Below, in pieces: positions 56,356 to 64,000 of a stretch of DNA of 64,000 bases (positions within the stretch are counted from its first letter, which is position 1; each line of letters begins with the position of its first letter). The notes beneath the pieces are model-generated. The model did not search any database. It was not told the origin of the DNA and saw only the letters and a program-made list of their open reading frames with translations. Source of the DNA: Peribacillus sp. Bi96 (GTDB taxonomy: Bacteria; Bacillota; Bacilli; Bacillales; DSM-1321); NCBI RefSeq assembly GCF_918698115.1, contig NZ_CAKKLV010000012.1, forward strand, positions 84,847 to 148,846. Reading direction: 5' to 3'. The position numbers and the translations under genes are program-made.

Positions 56356-56989
56356 AGTCAACAATCCATTGATATAAATTTTTTGGTCTTCCTATTTTTT
56401 GATAACTCACAATAATTTCTACTTTTCCTTCATCAAGTAAATGCATAATATAGCGATAGACGGTCGGATAAGCCAAACCAACTTCTTTAGAAATTGTATC
56501 AACAGAAAAAGGTTCACGATTAGAATGTAGAAATTCACTAACGTGACAAAGTGTTCTCTTACTAATTCCCTTTGTTACAAATACATCCTTTTCTTCACTG
56601 GATTTTTGCTGCGGAGCTGATTGAGTTAATTTTGCAAGGCGAGCATGCAGTTGAATTCTTGAAATCATATCAGGCGCTTTTACAGGCTTTAATGCAAAAT
56701 CTGTTGCGCCTGCTTCAAGAAAGCGATCAGCAATTTCCTGTCGTTCATCGACTGTTAATACAAGAATCGGAACATCAGCATTAAGTTTACGAAGCTCACC
56801 CACTGTTTTTATTCCGTCCATTTCCGGCATATGATAATCAACTAAAACAACATCTGCTCCTTTTTCTGCAAACACATTTAACCCTTCTTTTCCGTTGTTA
56901 GCCTTATCTACATTCCAGCCGGCAAATTCACAAATTTCACTTAGCATATATTGAATTGATGCATCATCATCAATGACTAAAATGTTCAT
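56354..56989 (-). CDS. Response regulator, CitT/DcuR-like
   Basis: 211 aa. Receiver domain with acidic pocket DDD (7-9), phospho-acceptor Asp51 in VLVDYHMP, and Lys in ALKPV. The C-terminal helix-turn-helix (FSVDTISKEVGLAYPTVYRYIMHLL) and GRPKNLYQW end resemble CitT/DctR-type regulators. It overlaps the kinase gene by 4 nt. Probable targets are transport genes such as the neighbouring POT gene; inference from position. Confidence 0.88.
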   Translation of the reverse strand: MNILVIDDDASIQYMLSEICEFAGWNVDKANNGKEGLNVFAEKGADVVLVDYHMPEMDGIKTVGELRKLNADVPILVLTVDERQEIADRFLEAGATDFALKPVKAPDMISRIQLHARLAKLTQSAPQQKSSEEKDVFVTKGISKRTLCHVSEFLHSNREPFSVDTISKEVGLAYPTVYRYIMHLLDEGKVEIIVSYQKIGRPKNLYQWIVD

Positions 56990-58326
56990 CTTGACACACT
57001 CCTCTCAGCTAGTTTAATCCAAATTATTGTCCCGTGTCCAAGCTTGCTGTCAATTTCTAAAGATGCACCATGTCCTTCAGCAACTTGTCGTACGAAAGCT
57101 AATCCCATTCCTGGATGCGATTTCGTACTGAACCCAGCTTTCCATATTTTCAGCTGCTCTTTAGGCGAAATCCCTTTCCCATTATCTGATACGCCCAACC
57201 AAAGTTCATTTTCATAGGTTTTTACCTTAAGCAAAATCTGGCCATCCTCTATTCCATTCACTGCATCGTAAGCATTGTCAATTAAATTCACTAATGCCCT
57301 TGTCATTCGGATTTTATTAATTAAAATTTTAATTTCAGGATTTGTTTGAAAGTCTACTTTCAGATTAAGACTTGTCCCGCTCAGTCTGCTTGCTTCGACG
57401 TATTCAACTAAATCTTTTATACGGCACCAATGTTTTTTATCATCATATAAAATCTCAGAAATCATGTCGCTAACGGAATGAATCGATGATGAAATCTTTT
57501 GACAATATTCCTTAATTTTAGAATCGTCCACTTTCAAACTAATTAAAGAATTTAGCCCCTCAATTGCTGTGAGAGGTGTTTTTAAATCATGGACCAGGTA
57601 TAGTGCTTCTCGTCCTGATCTTGACTGCATTGCTTCTAACTGCGCATAATGAAGCTCTTGCTTTATCCGCCACTTTTGTTCAGCTAATGAAAAATACACA
57701 GCTAAAATAACAGCATTAATAACAAAAATTAAACACAAAGTTAAACTGTACAATGTTAAAGATTGCTCAAATCCAATTTGAACTGCTATATCTTTTATTT
57801 CCTTTGAAATCGATCCTTGGCCAAATCCATATTTAGATAAAGAAGGAATCTCATTCAGCCATTCAATCCCAAAGATTAATTGAGAACAAATAATTGTTTT
57901 AATAATTGGCTTTAGCCTATCCTTTTCAAAGGCTTGCAATAATAAGATTGCTAACAACAATAACAACGCATATGCGCTAAATGAGTATGTTAAAGAATAA
58001 TAAGCATTTATCACGATATAGTCGAGAGGAATAACAATAAGAGGAATGATAATTTTTAACCATGGACGGTTTAAACGATCACCGATTTCGTCTCCCAACA
58101 GCAGTGCACCAATATAATGAAACAAAGCTAATACAGTATTTAAAGATACTAACAAAAAAACGGCAAGCATTAACTTATTTCCTGTTTCTTCATCTTCTCT
58201 TAATGAAATAAGCAAATCAGTAAGACCAATTTCGTCAGGGCCCAACCACGATAGTAAGAATACCCCCAATAAAATTACTCCAATTTTCATCCATATTGTC
58301 CAAGACTTCATAAGACTAGCTATCAT
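56986..58326 (-). CDS. Sensor histidine kinase with multi-TM sensor
   Basis: About 446 aa. An N-terminal membrane region of about seven helices (to about residue 215), HisKA-like VHDLKTPLTAIEG (His about 248 counted from the longer start), then N-box NLIDNAYDAV, G1 VSDNGKGISP and G2 GMGLAFV. No periplasmic domain, so it senses in or at the membrane. The start at 58326 (third ATG-frame codon) is better spaced from AAAGGTG than the one at 58332. First gene of the pair. Confidence 0.85.
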   Translation of the reverse strand: MIASLMKSWTIWMKIGVILLGVFLLSWLGPDEIGLTDLLISLREDEETGNKLMLAVFLLVSLNTVLALFHYIGALLLGDEIGDRLNRPWLKIIIPLIVIPLDYIVINAYYSLTYSFSAYALLLLLAILLLQAFEKDRLKPIIKTIICSQLIFGIEWLNEIPSLSKYGFGQGSISKEIKDIAVQIGFEQSLTLYSLTLCLIFVINAVILAVYFSLAEQKWRIKQELHYAQLEAMQSRSGREALYLVHDLKTPLTAIEGLNSLISLKVDDSKIKEYCQKISSSIHSVSDMISEILYDDKKHWCRIKDLVEYVEASRLSGTSLNLKVDFQTNPEIKILINKIRMTRALVNLIDNAYDAVNGIEDGQILLKVKTYENELWLGVSDNGKGISPKEQLKIWKAGFSTKSHPGMGLAFVRQVAEGHGASLEIDSKLGHGTIIWIKLAERSVSR

Positions 58327-58611
58327 AATCATTTCACCTTTAATAGATTAATTGCTTATAGAATAGAATAATAACCATTCTTTCATTTAGTATTTTTATT
58401 TAAATTTATGTATCCCCTTCAATAATCTCATTATACGCAATTCATCGTAATTATGAAAATTAATAAAAAACGGGTTCTAGTGCAAAAATTCGAACATCTT
58501 GCAAGTAATCTCTAAATCTCGGACATACTGATACTATCAGTCTAAAAAGGCATAAATTATTTGGAGTAGCATCATTATTCATAGATTAAAAGGATATTGA
58601 GGGTTCTATGT

Positions 58612-58818
58612 TTCTAACAAATCATTAGTGGAAAAACTGCCTGCAATACGGTTACAACGTCTACTTAAGAAGTTACCGAAAATCCACAAGGAAATTACGT
58701 TGCATTCGTTCAGGAATACGCACGCATCGTTACTGAAACAACAATTAGGGCATACAGTTTTCAAATAACGATGTATGTTCCCTGGCTGACAACAAGACAA
58801 ATAGCTAAAAGAATCTGA
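58612..58818. pseudogene. Gene-fragment scar: lrgB-like pieces plus an unknown frame
   Basis: 58612-58640 resembles 59938-59966 inside lrgB (TCTAACAA...TTAGTGGAAAA..TGCC), and ACGGTTACAACGTCT (about 58646-58661) also occurs in lrgB, but in swapped order. From about 58671 a plus-strand frame without start reads EVTENPQGNYVAFVQEYARI and ends TGA at about 58818; its family is not recognised. All look like debris of rearrangements. Confidence 0.45.
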
Positions 58819-58828
58819 GAGATTCTAT

Positions 58829-59167
58829 TCATTTATTTATAGTATGGGGGGGAAGCCCTGGAAACCCATTGATAAACTGTTTTGATTCAGCCTTAGCGCC
58901 TGCCGGTTTTAACTCTCCGTTTGGCATATGTGCTTTAATAATTTGAAGTGTATCATCTATAACTTTACTTTTTGATATAAACCCTGAATCCATTACAATC
59001 AATTTACCCTTTTCCGCCAGAAGTCTTTTAATCTCATCTAGGGTTTTTTCTCGATTAAACCAGTGCCAAGCTCTTAAGACGGTTACATAATCAAACAAAC
59101 CATTATCTAAGGTTGTAGATTCAGCGTATGTATTTATATACTCAATTATATTACCTTCACTATGCAT
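58829..59167 (-). pseudogene. SAM-dependent methyltransferase, C-terminal half only
   Basis: The frame encodes the post-motif-II part of a class I methyltransferase: GLFDYVTVLRAWHWFNREKT, then GKLIVMDSG. The SAM-binding glycine loop that should precede it is missing. The truncation point coincides with the edge of an IS110-type remnant at 59172, so the gene was probably broken by that insertion. Confidence 0.7.
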
Positions 59168-59171
59168 TCCT

Positions 59172-59384
59172 GTAGAGCATTAAATATCGGCTTTGAAAAA
59201 AACAGAGCCCCTCAGTATGATGAGAGTACACACAAACCAAAACTCATCTTAAGGAGGAAGCTCTACTATGAATTTTAAAATGCAAAACAAACAAAATCAA
59301 CTAATTGAAAGAATCACGAATCGTCATCTTGTTGTAGGAATTGATATTGCACAACAATTTCATGTTGCTCGAGCTGTTCATTAA
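59172..59384 (+). mobile_element. IS110-family insertion sequence, left-end remnant
   Basis: A noncoding stretch of about 95 bp (59172-59267) is followed by AAGGAGG and a 38-codon frame from 59268: MNFKMQNKQNQLIERITNRH, then LVVGIDIAQQFHVARAV and stop. This is the N-terminus of an IS110 DEDD transposase; the GIDIA motif holds the first catalytic Asp. The rest is deleted. In IS110 elements the noncoding end can encode the bridge RNA; only its possible relic remains. Confidence 0.75.
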
Positions 59385-59385
59385 G

Positions 59386-59411
59386 AAAAGAGATTCTTCT
59401 TCAAGAATCGC
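59386..59411 (-). terminator. Terminator of the lrgAB operon
   Basis: GATTCTT / AAGAATC stem with a 4-nt loop, followed on the minus strand by TCTTTTCTTAAT. It now lies next to the IS remnant. Confidence 0.6.
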
Positions 59412-59443
59412 GCCCTTTAATGTAAGGGGTGGCACCAATTTTC

Positions 59444-60136
59444 CTACACGTTCAAAGTATGGATAAAAGGTGTTAGGATTAATGCCCAGATGACTGTAAA
59501 GATGGCAGTCAGAATGTAGGATACACTAGAGGTTGTTCCCGCTTTTTCCCCGATTTTAAACGCTTTTGCAGTCCCGAGTGCCTGTGCACCCAAACCATAC
59601 ATCATGCCGATAGACAATGGATGCTTAATGGAAAAGTGCTTCATTATAGCTGGTCCTATGAAGACACCTACAAAGCATGTCAACATACTAAAAAGAACAG
59701 TTATGTCTGGAGTCCCTCCAATGGATTCAGACAAACTGACAGCAATTGGAATGGTGACAATGCGAGGAATAATACTGAGCATATAATCCTTTCCCATTGC
59801 AAGCAGGTAAGTACATAAAATGCCAGAAACAACAGCAATCAAGGAACCGGCTGCAATACTACATACAATCACGCGCCAATTTTTAGCCAGAAACGACCAG
59901 TTTCGATACAATGGAATGGCTAATGCAACGGTTACAACGTCTAACAATTTATTTAGTGGAAAAGTGCCATTTGCATATTCTTTGTATGGTATATCCATTA
60001 TCAAAAGGAGAACAATGAGCATAACAGGAGTGAGAATGATTGGTGAAAATAACAATCCTGGTTTTCTCCGATTAATCTTTTTCGCCAAAAAATAAAAAAG
60101 GACAGTAATAATTACATAAAAGATCTTGGTAACCAT
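59444..60136 (-). CDS. lrgB: LrgB/CidB family membrane protein (YwbG-like)
   Basis: 230 aa with about seven TM helices. Family segments are LSIIPRIVTIPIAVSLSESI, GGTPDITVLFSMLTCFVGVF and GAQALGTAKAF. LrgB/CidB proteins work with a holin-like partner in murein hydrolase control or pyruvate/small-acid transport. Its start overlaps the lrgA gene by 25 nt. Part of its sequence is found rearranged at 58.6 kb. Confidence 0.88.
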   Translation of the reverse strand: MVTKIFYVIITVLFYFLAKKINRRKPGLLFSPIILTPVMLIVLLLIMDIPYKEYANGTFPLNKLLDVVTVALAIPLYRNWSFLAKNWRVIVCSIAAGSLIAVVSGILCTYLLAMGKDYMLSIIPRIVTIPIAVSLSESIGGTPDITVLFSMLTCFVGVFIGPAIMKHFSIKHPLSIGMMYGLGAQALGTAKAFKIGEKAGTTSSVSYILTAIFTVIWALILTPFIHTLNV

Positions 60137-60507
60137 TTCCTTGCTTCACCGTCTTTTCTTTCTAAAATCCTATCGGAGATGACACCTGTTGCTATCATCA
60201 TAAGTGCTGTACCACTAACAACAATGAATAAAATACTTAGGCCTTTGATGCCAAATATCCATGAATATTCCATAAATCCAACGACTGCCGGTATGAAAAA
60301 TAGCATCATCTCGGAAATAATAAGCGTGGCCCCCGCTTGCACCCAATTTAATTTAATCAAGCCTAAATGAAGACCGAAGAATAATAAAATCATCCCGATA
60401 ATACTTCCTGGAATAGGTACATGAAGAAGAGAGACAATATAGTCACCAATCCAGGTAAATGCAATAATAGCCCCAATTTGCAATAAAATTGTTAAGCCCT
60501 TTTTCAA
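60112..60507 (-). CDS. lrgA: LrgA/CidA family holin-like protein (YwbH-like)
   Basis: 131 aa from a TTG at 60507, which follows GGAGGTG; the frame is open to 60594 without such a site. Four TM helices; HVPIPGSIIGMILLFFGL is the signature of LrgA/CidA. It is coupled to lrgB. LysR-controlled pairs of this type (ywbHG) occur in B. subtilis. Confidence 0.88.
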   Translation of the reverse strand: MKKGLTILLQIGAIIAFTWIGDYIVSLLHVPIPGSIIGMILLFFGLHLGLIKLNWVQAGATLIISEMMLFFIPAVVGFMEYSWIFGIKGLSILFIVVSGTALMMIATGVISDRILERKDGEARKWLPRSFM

Positions 60508-60615
60508 GAGCAACACCTCCGAAATAGAACAATATGTAATATAGATCATTCTACTTGGAGATTCACGATTCGTATAATATATAAAAGACATCAAAACTAT
60601 TCTATGAAGTTATAG

Positions 60616-61494
60616 TTAGGTTTTTCCTTCCTGAAGATAAGTAATAAACTCCCGAACAGCATAGGAAAGATACTTATTCTTTTTATATATCAATGCCACT
60701 TCCCAATCAACCTGAGGTGAAGTAATAGAAACAATAGAAACCTGATCCTTAAATCGGTTTGCTACCGACTTAGGAACAACAGATATCCCAAATTGTGCCG
60801 CTACCATCTCTCCAACGATATCCCATAAGGAACTTTTGTAGACTAAATTAGGTTCAAATCCCGATTTCAAACAGGCCTTCATTACCACATCATGCAGAAC
60901 ATATTCTTCGGTAAAAAGAATAAAGGCTTCCTCCTTTAATTCGGATAAAAGTACTGATTTTCTTTCCGACAGCCAATGATTTCTGTCAACAATGACAACT
61001 AGTTCTTCTTTGAATAAGGGGATGGATCCAAACACTTCAGAGTCAACTGGTGATACGGTAATACCCACATCCACTTCCCCTTGTACTACTTTTCGTTCTA
61101 ATTGTTTCCCGCTAAATTCGACCATTTGCATTTCAATTTGCGGATAACCCTTTTTAAAATCAGCCAGCACGTTCGGAAATAACATTACACCCAAAGTCGG
61201 CATTAATCCCATTTTAATGGTTCCCTTTTTCACATGAACGACTTCGTTTACAGAAGAATGGATATCTTCCATCATCTGCAAAATTTTCAATGCTTGATCA
61301 TAAACAATCTTGCCCGCATCTGTCAGCTCCACTTTTCTCTCCGAACGATCTAGCAACGTCACTTGAAGCTCCACTTCCAGGCTTTTTATCATCTTACTAA
61401 TGGAAGGCTGAGATACATGTAGGCTCTCAGATGCCTTCGTAAAATTCTTTTGTTTGGCTACTTCTACAAAATATTTAAGATGTTGAATATCCAT
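60616..61494 (-). CDS. LysR-type regulator (YwbI/CidR-like)
   Basis: 292 aa. N-terminal HTH: NFTKASESLHVSQPSISKMI, then LysR_substrate domain with GLMPTLGVMLFPNVL. In B. subtilis ywbI is divergent from ywbHG; here it lies on the same strand just upstream with a gap of about 110 bp. It probably activates lrgAB. Confidence 0.87.
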   Translation of the reverse strand: MDIQHLKYFVEVAKQKNFTKASESLHVSQPSISKMIKSLEVELQVTLLDRSERKVELTDAGKIVYDQALKILQMMEDIHSSVNEVVHVKKGTIKMGLMPTLGVMLFPNVLADFKKGYPQIEMQMVEFSGKQLERKVVQGEVDVGITVSPVDSEVFGSIPLFKEELVVIVDRNHWLSERKSVLLSELKEEAFILFTEEYVLHDVVMKACLKSGFEPNLVYKSSLWDIVGEMVAAQFGISVVPKSVANRFKDQVSIVSITSPQVDWEVALIYKKNKYLSYAVREFITYLQEGKT

Positions 61495-61807
61495 TTTAAA
61501 ACTCCCCGGTACTATAGTTATAATTTCTTCCCGTCATACTTAATGGTTCCATATTTTCATTTCGAACAACCTTCTAATTCATTATATTTTATTGTGTTCG
61601 ATTCTACATAATTGGGAAGATGATTTTTGGACATCCTTTAACATATTCATTTATTCTTAAAAGTGGTAAATCTCGATATACAATGAAAATTGTATACCTC
61701 ATTGTTTTTAAAGACCTTTCTTATTACATAAATGTTCAATTTCCTTATAAAGAGTTATTCCACAAAATGGACCAATTGTTGAACAAAGTTCTAACAGTAT
61801 TCTTCAA
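61495..61807. other. Intergenic region upstream of the LysR gene
   Basis: AT-rich; an open frame on the plus strand (from 61620) has no ribosome binding site and no family resemblance. No other element seen. Confidence 0.45.
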
Positions 61808-61862
61808 CTATCCCGCCCCGATAGTTCCATAAGAAAGAGAGCTGCCAAAGGCAACTCCCTTA
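61808..61862 (-). terminator. Terminator-like dispersed repeat copy with intron-target tail
   Basis: Minus strand: hairpin GAGTTGCC/GGCAGCTC, then TCTTTCTTATGGAACTATCGGGGCGG. The tail TTATGGAACTATCGGGG is the same sequence that follows the group II intron at 63820. Confidence 0.7.
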
Positions 61863-62000
61863 TGACTTGTATCAGAATGCATATCGTTTTGACCAGTCAT
61901 TACAGGATAAAAACAAAGAAGAATTCCTACGATTAACAGAGGAATTGAAAAACATTTCTTAAAATGTTGTTTATAAAAGGAACTTAACATATTTGTAACT

Positions 62001-62168
62001 TTAAGAAGTATGCCAAAACGCCAATCCCATATCTATAAGGGATTTCTCTTTTCGGATTTTCTCCTTTCGGAAATTAAGAAGGGCTTTGTTTATCACTATT
62101 TCAGCAAATTCAGAATCCTTAACGTTTATTTCAGGTTGTGGTGGTGTATTAGCCAAATTCTTTTCCAT
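62001..62168 (-). CDS. Small protein, possibly truncated IDEAL-domain protein
   Basis: 55 aa from the ATG at 62168 (MEKNLANT), with AAGGAG 10 nt upstream. IVINKALLNFRKEKIRKEKS resembles the start of the IDEAL domain of Bacillus small proteins, but the sequence then ends abruptly, so a frameshift or deletion is likely. A downstream frame (61808-61990) running into the repeat is probably not coding. Confidence 0.45.
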   Translation of the reverse strand: MEKNLANTPPQPEINVKDSEFAEIVINKALLNFRKEKIRKEKSLIDMGLAFWHTS

Positions 62169-62401
62169 AGGAAACCAACTCCTTGACCTTTTTTCTATTA
62201 TACCAAAAGTTTTCAGATTATTCAAATAATTAACTGAATAGTTCCAATGAAATAATCCGTTTGCTCAATGAAAATGAGTCAGTGAAAAATATAAGTGAAA
62301 AAACAGGTGTAACAAGAATGACTATCTATAATATAAAGAAGGGGTAGCGTCAGGAAAATGCGGATATATAACGTTATGGGGTACACCGACAATTTTAAAT
62401 C

Positions 62402-62441
62402 AAAAAATCGATTTCCTGTACATTAAGAAATCGATTTTTTA
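62402..62441. terminator. Strong bidirectional terminator
   Basis: AAAAAATCGATTTC / GAAATCGATTTTTT perfect 14-bp stem. It may end the small gene at 62494 (minus). A short plus-strand frame running through it is not convincing. Confidence 0.85.
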
Positions 62442-62493
62442 TTTGTCTTAATGAACTAACGCACCTTATAAGAATTACTTCCGACTCAATCAG

Positions 62494-62643
62494 TTAAAAT
62501 AAACTCTTTACTAAACGAACTATCATTCTTGGGATAAGAGTTAAGATGTTAAAAACCAATTCAGATAAGATTGAATCACGAATTTCATTCATTATGCCTT
62601 TGAAAAAACCTTCTTTGCCTTTCTTTTTTTCTTTTTTCATCAT
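62494..62643 (-). CDS. Very small basic amphipathic protein
   Basis: 49 aa starting MMKKEKKKGKEGFFKG and ending in a hydrophobic/basic helix NILTLIPRMIVRLVKSLF. AGAGGAT precedes the ATG at correct spacing, and a terminator lies downstream. The layout (lysine head, then amphipathic membrane-seeking helix with I-P-R-M-I-x-R-L) looks conserved and protein-like. Function unknown. Confidence 0.55.
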   Translation of the reverse strand: MMKKEKKKGKEGFFKGIMNEIRDSILSELVFNILTLIPRMIVRLVKSLF

Positions 62644-62711
62644 TTGTATCCTCTTTATAATTACTCCAATTATATTCCTCTAAAATACTTCCTCAATTAT
62701 TCTACCTTTTT

Positions 62712-62761
62712 AGATAAGAAAAAGAGCTGCTGATCGGCTCCTGATATTGAAGTAAAGCACT
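62712..62761 (-). terminator. Terminator-like dispersed repeat copy
   Basis: Minus strand: GTGCTTTACTTCAA, hairpin GGAGCCGATCAGCAGCTC, then TTTTTCTTATCTAAAAAGG. It lies 25 nt after the stop of the 62.8-kb gene. Confidence 0.75.
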
Positions 62762-62786
62762 TATTATCTGAATAAGTAGTTACCTT

Positions 62787-63128
62787 TTATTTCACGTTTA
62801 ATTGCTCTAACCACTCTATAAACCAATCTTGAGGTAACTTTACTTTTGAGAGGTCTAAGTTCTGCAATTCTTTTAATGAGTAAGTATTTACCAAAAATAA
62901 ATCCCATTGACATTCAATATCTCGTGCTATTCCAAAAGCTATTTCATCAAATTCATTAAATTCTCCAGCTTCATCTTCCTCAAAAGCCATTGTGAGGTTA
63001 TCACACCACTTAATTAACTCATATTGTGAAAATCTGTTTTCTTTTCTACATACGGTATTTAACAAGTTCTTTAAGTTTTTGGACAAGAATGGAAAATCTA
63101 TAGTGGTTTCATTCCAGTTCCAATTCAT
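62787..63128 (-). CDS. Hypothetical acidic protein
   Basis: 113 aa, acidic, Trp-rich, no membrane segment. MNWNWNETTIDFPF at the start and QYELIKWCDNLTMAFEEDEA in the middle look like small Bacillus immunity-type proteins, but I do not recognise a family and no toxin gene lies next to it. A terminator-like repeat follows. Confidence 0.6.
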   Translation of the reverse strand: MNWNWNETTIDFPFLSKNLKNLLNTVCRKENRFSQYELIKWCDNLTMAFEEDEAGEFNEFDEIAFGIARDIECQWDLFLVNTYSLKELQNLDLSKVKLPQDWFIEWLEQLNVK

Positions 63129-63211
63129 ATAAACATCCCTATATCAACTGAACTACTTACTATCCTCATCACCTTTCAACTCTCTATTTTATAACATTTT
63201 CTTATTCAACT

Positions 63212-63280
63212 AAACTGCCCCGATAGTTCCATAAAGAAAAGCTGTCTTAAAGACAGCTCTGATCTTCAGCTAACGCACCC
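63212..63280 (-). terminator. Terminator-like dispersed repeat copy with intron-target tail
   Basis: Minus strand: GGTGCGTTAGCTGAAGATCA, hairpin AGCTGTCTT/AAGACAGCT (63240-63258), then TTTCTTTATGGAACTATCGGGGCAG. It shows the undisturbed site equivalent to the one occupied by the intron at 63820. Confidence 0.75.
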
Positions 63281-63360
63281 GTTACTTTAAGTAGATTATT
63301 TCACAATCATAGTAAGTTCCACAGAAAAAGGCATTAATCCTTCCTGCTGAATCAATGCCT

Positions 63361-63714
63361 TCACTTTTTCAAATTAATACTATTACTTTTTTTAGTTAAC
63401 ATATAGCTTTGTATTATCATTTCGTAAATTTCTTCCTTTGGAACAGTACCGTCAAGAATTATCGAATTCCAATGGTCCTTATTAAGATGAAATGCCGGAA
63501 CTACCGAATTGTAAATCTGACGCCAATAATCCAAAAAACCGGGTTCACATTTCACATTAATCCAAATATGGCCATCTTTTTCAAATATCCACGCAAACAC
63601 TTTCTTGTTATCTATATGTCGCATTAACGTCCAATTCTTATCGCGAAATGGATAATCTTCATATGTATTACCCATCCCTAAACAGTAACCGATAGCTTCC
63701 TCTCTATTTTTCAT
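63361..63714 (-). CDS. MmcQ/YjbR family protein
   Basis: 117 aa from the ATG at 63714, preceded by AAGAGG. Family pattern: EAIGYCLGMGNTYEDYPF at the start, KVFAWIFEKDGHIWINVKCE in the middle and HLNKDHWNSIILDGTVPKEE near the end. The fold is a double-wing, CyaY-like DNA-binding type by family knowledge; role unknown. Confidence 0.85.
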   Translation of the reverse strand: MKNREEAIGYCLGMGNTYEDYPFRDKNWTLMRHIDNKKVFAWIFEKDGHIWINVKCEPGFLDYWRQIYNSVVPAFHLNKDHWNSIILDGTVPKEEIYEMIIQSYMLTKKSNSINLKK

Positions 63715-63819
63715 TGTTAACCTCTTCTCTAACATAATAACTTTCTAATTTTTTAATTGCATCCTAAATTATAAGCCTTGTACCCTTTATTGCACTAACC
63801 TGCCCCGATAGTTGCATAA

Positions 63820-64000
63820 ATCGAGTAGGAGGAGGCGCCTAGCCTCCGACCTCTCACACCACCGTACGTACCGTTCGGTATACGGCGGTTCAGTTTAAGT
63901 CTGACGCAGTTTTGTATATCGTTCATATAGATTTTCTAACCCTTGATGTTGCCAATAAGCATTATTAAGGGTTTTGTCTAGAATAGGGCTATGCGCAATG
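63820..64000 (-). mobile_element. Group II intron, 3' end (continues beyond the window)
   Basis: Minus strand: the end of the reverse transcriptase gene, then domain V (ACCGCCGTATACCGAACGGT and ACGTACGGTGGT, about 63858-63892, a hairpin with GAAC-type loop and a 2-nt bulge), domain VI and the terminal CTCCTACTCGAT. The exon starts TTATGCAACTATCGGGGCAGG. Position right after such a motif matches class C introns, which insert behind terminators. Confidence 0.85.
63895..64000 (-). CDS. ltrA: Group II intron reverse transcriptase/maturase, C-terminal end
   Basis: Only the last 34 codons are in the window. They read NNAYWQHQGLENLYERYTKL and end RQT-stop, the usual end of bacterial intron-encoded reverse transcriptases. 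The stop lies just before domain V, as expected when the gene sits in domain IV. Confidence 0.82.
   Translation of the reverse strand, partial: IAHSPILDKTLNNAYWQHQGLENLYERYTKLRQT

Overview
The window reads as chromosomal DNA of a low-GC Gram-positive spore former of the Bacillaceae. Strong AGGAGG-type ribosome binding sites, several TTG starts, a CotQ-like coat oxidoreductase, DUF3817, DUF3953 and CPCC small proteins, and B. subtilis-type gene neighbourhoods support this. The style of the dispersed repeats suggests Peribacillus (Bacillus simplex group), which is an inference. No tRNA, rRNA, CRISPR array or prophage was seen. Most genes lie on the minus strand.

Layout. 1-3.3 kb: the tail of a sensor kinase facing a BceAB/YxdLM-type peptide-detoxification ABC transporter and a YxeA-like protein, with OmpR-type direct repeats in the promoter. 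4.2-9.7 kb: an IclR-controlled catabolic operon (class III CoA transferase, HMG-CoA-lyase-like enzyme, CitMHS permease, RraA-family protein). 9.8-12.4 kb: a C45 Ntn-hydrolase divergent from a large permease whose ribosome binding site lies inside a strong inverted repeat. 12.6-17 kb: a dead LacI fragment, an amino-acid permease, and threonine dehydrogenase plus 2-amino-3-ketobutyrate CoA ligase. 18.3-28 kb: a rearranged S-alkylcysteine / S-(2-succino)cysteine salvage cluster (M20 deacylase, two GNATs, TcyKLMN transporter, glutaredoxin-like protein, two flavin monooxygenases, LysR), flanked by decayed duplicates. 28.4-36.7 kb: a small helical protein, the CotQ-like oxidase, two amino-acid permeases, a DUF3311/SSS symporter pair and MepB.

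37-46.5 kb is the most interesting functional block. A ROK repressor, an iron/phosphosugar-type ABC transporter and a divergent argininosuccinate-lyase-like enzyme form one tightly packed operon. It is transcribed away from a large secreted PIG-L deacetylase with NEW3-like and amidotransferase-like domains, and two dyads occupy the shared promoter region. 46.8-49 kb: a polar amino-acid ABC transporter. 49.8-52.2 kb: a sortase with a C-terminal fibronectin-like domain beside its likely MPKTG substrate. 54.6-58.3 kb: a POT peptide transporter and a two-component system. 58.6-59.4 kb: a scar of gene fragments (lrgB-like piece, methyltransferase tail, IS110 head). 59.4-61.5 kb: an LrgAB/CidAB pair with a LysR regulator. 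The right end holds small genes, terminator-like repeats and the 3' end of a group II intron whose reverse transcriptase continues past the window.

A second theme is non-coding. Two families of terminator-like hairpin elements recur downstream of minus-strand genes. Both group II intron 3' ends abut the tail sequence of one of these families, as expected of introns that insert just after terminators. An imperfect tandem repeat of a GC-rich element, a six-unit 21-bp repeat, and a terminator in the leader of the LysR gene are further points of interest.
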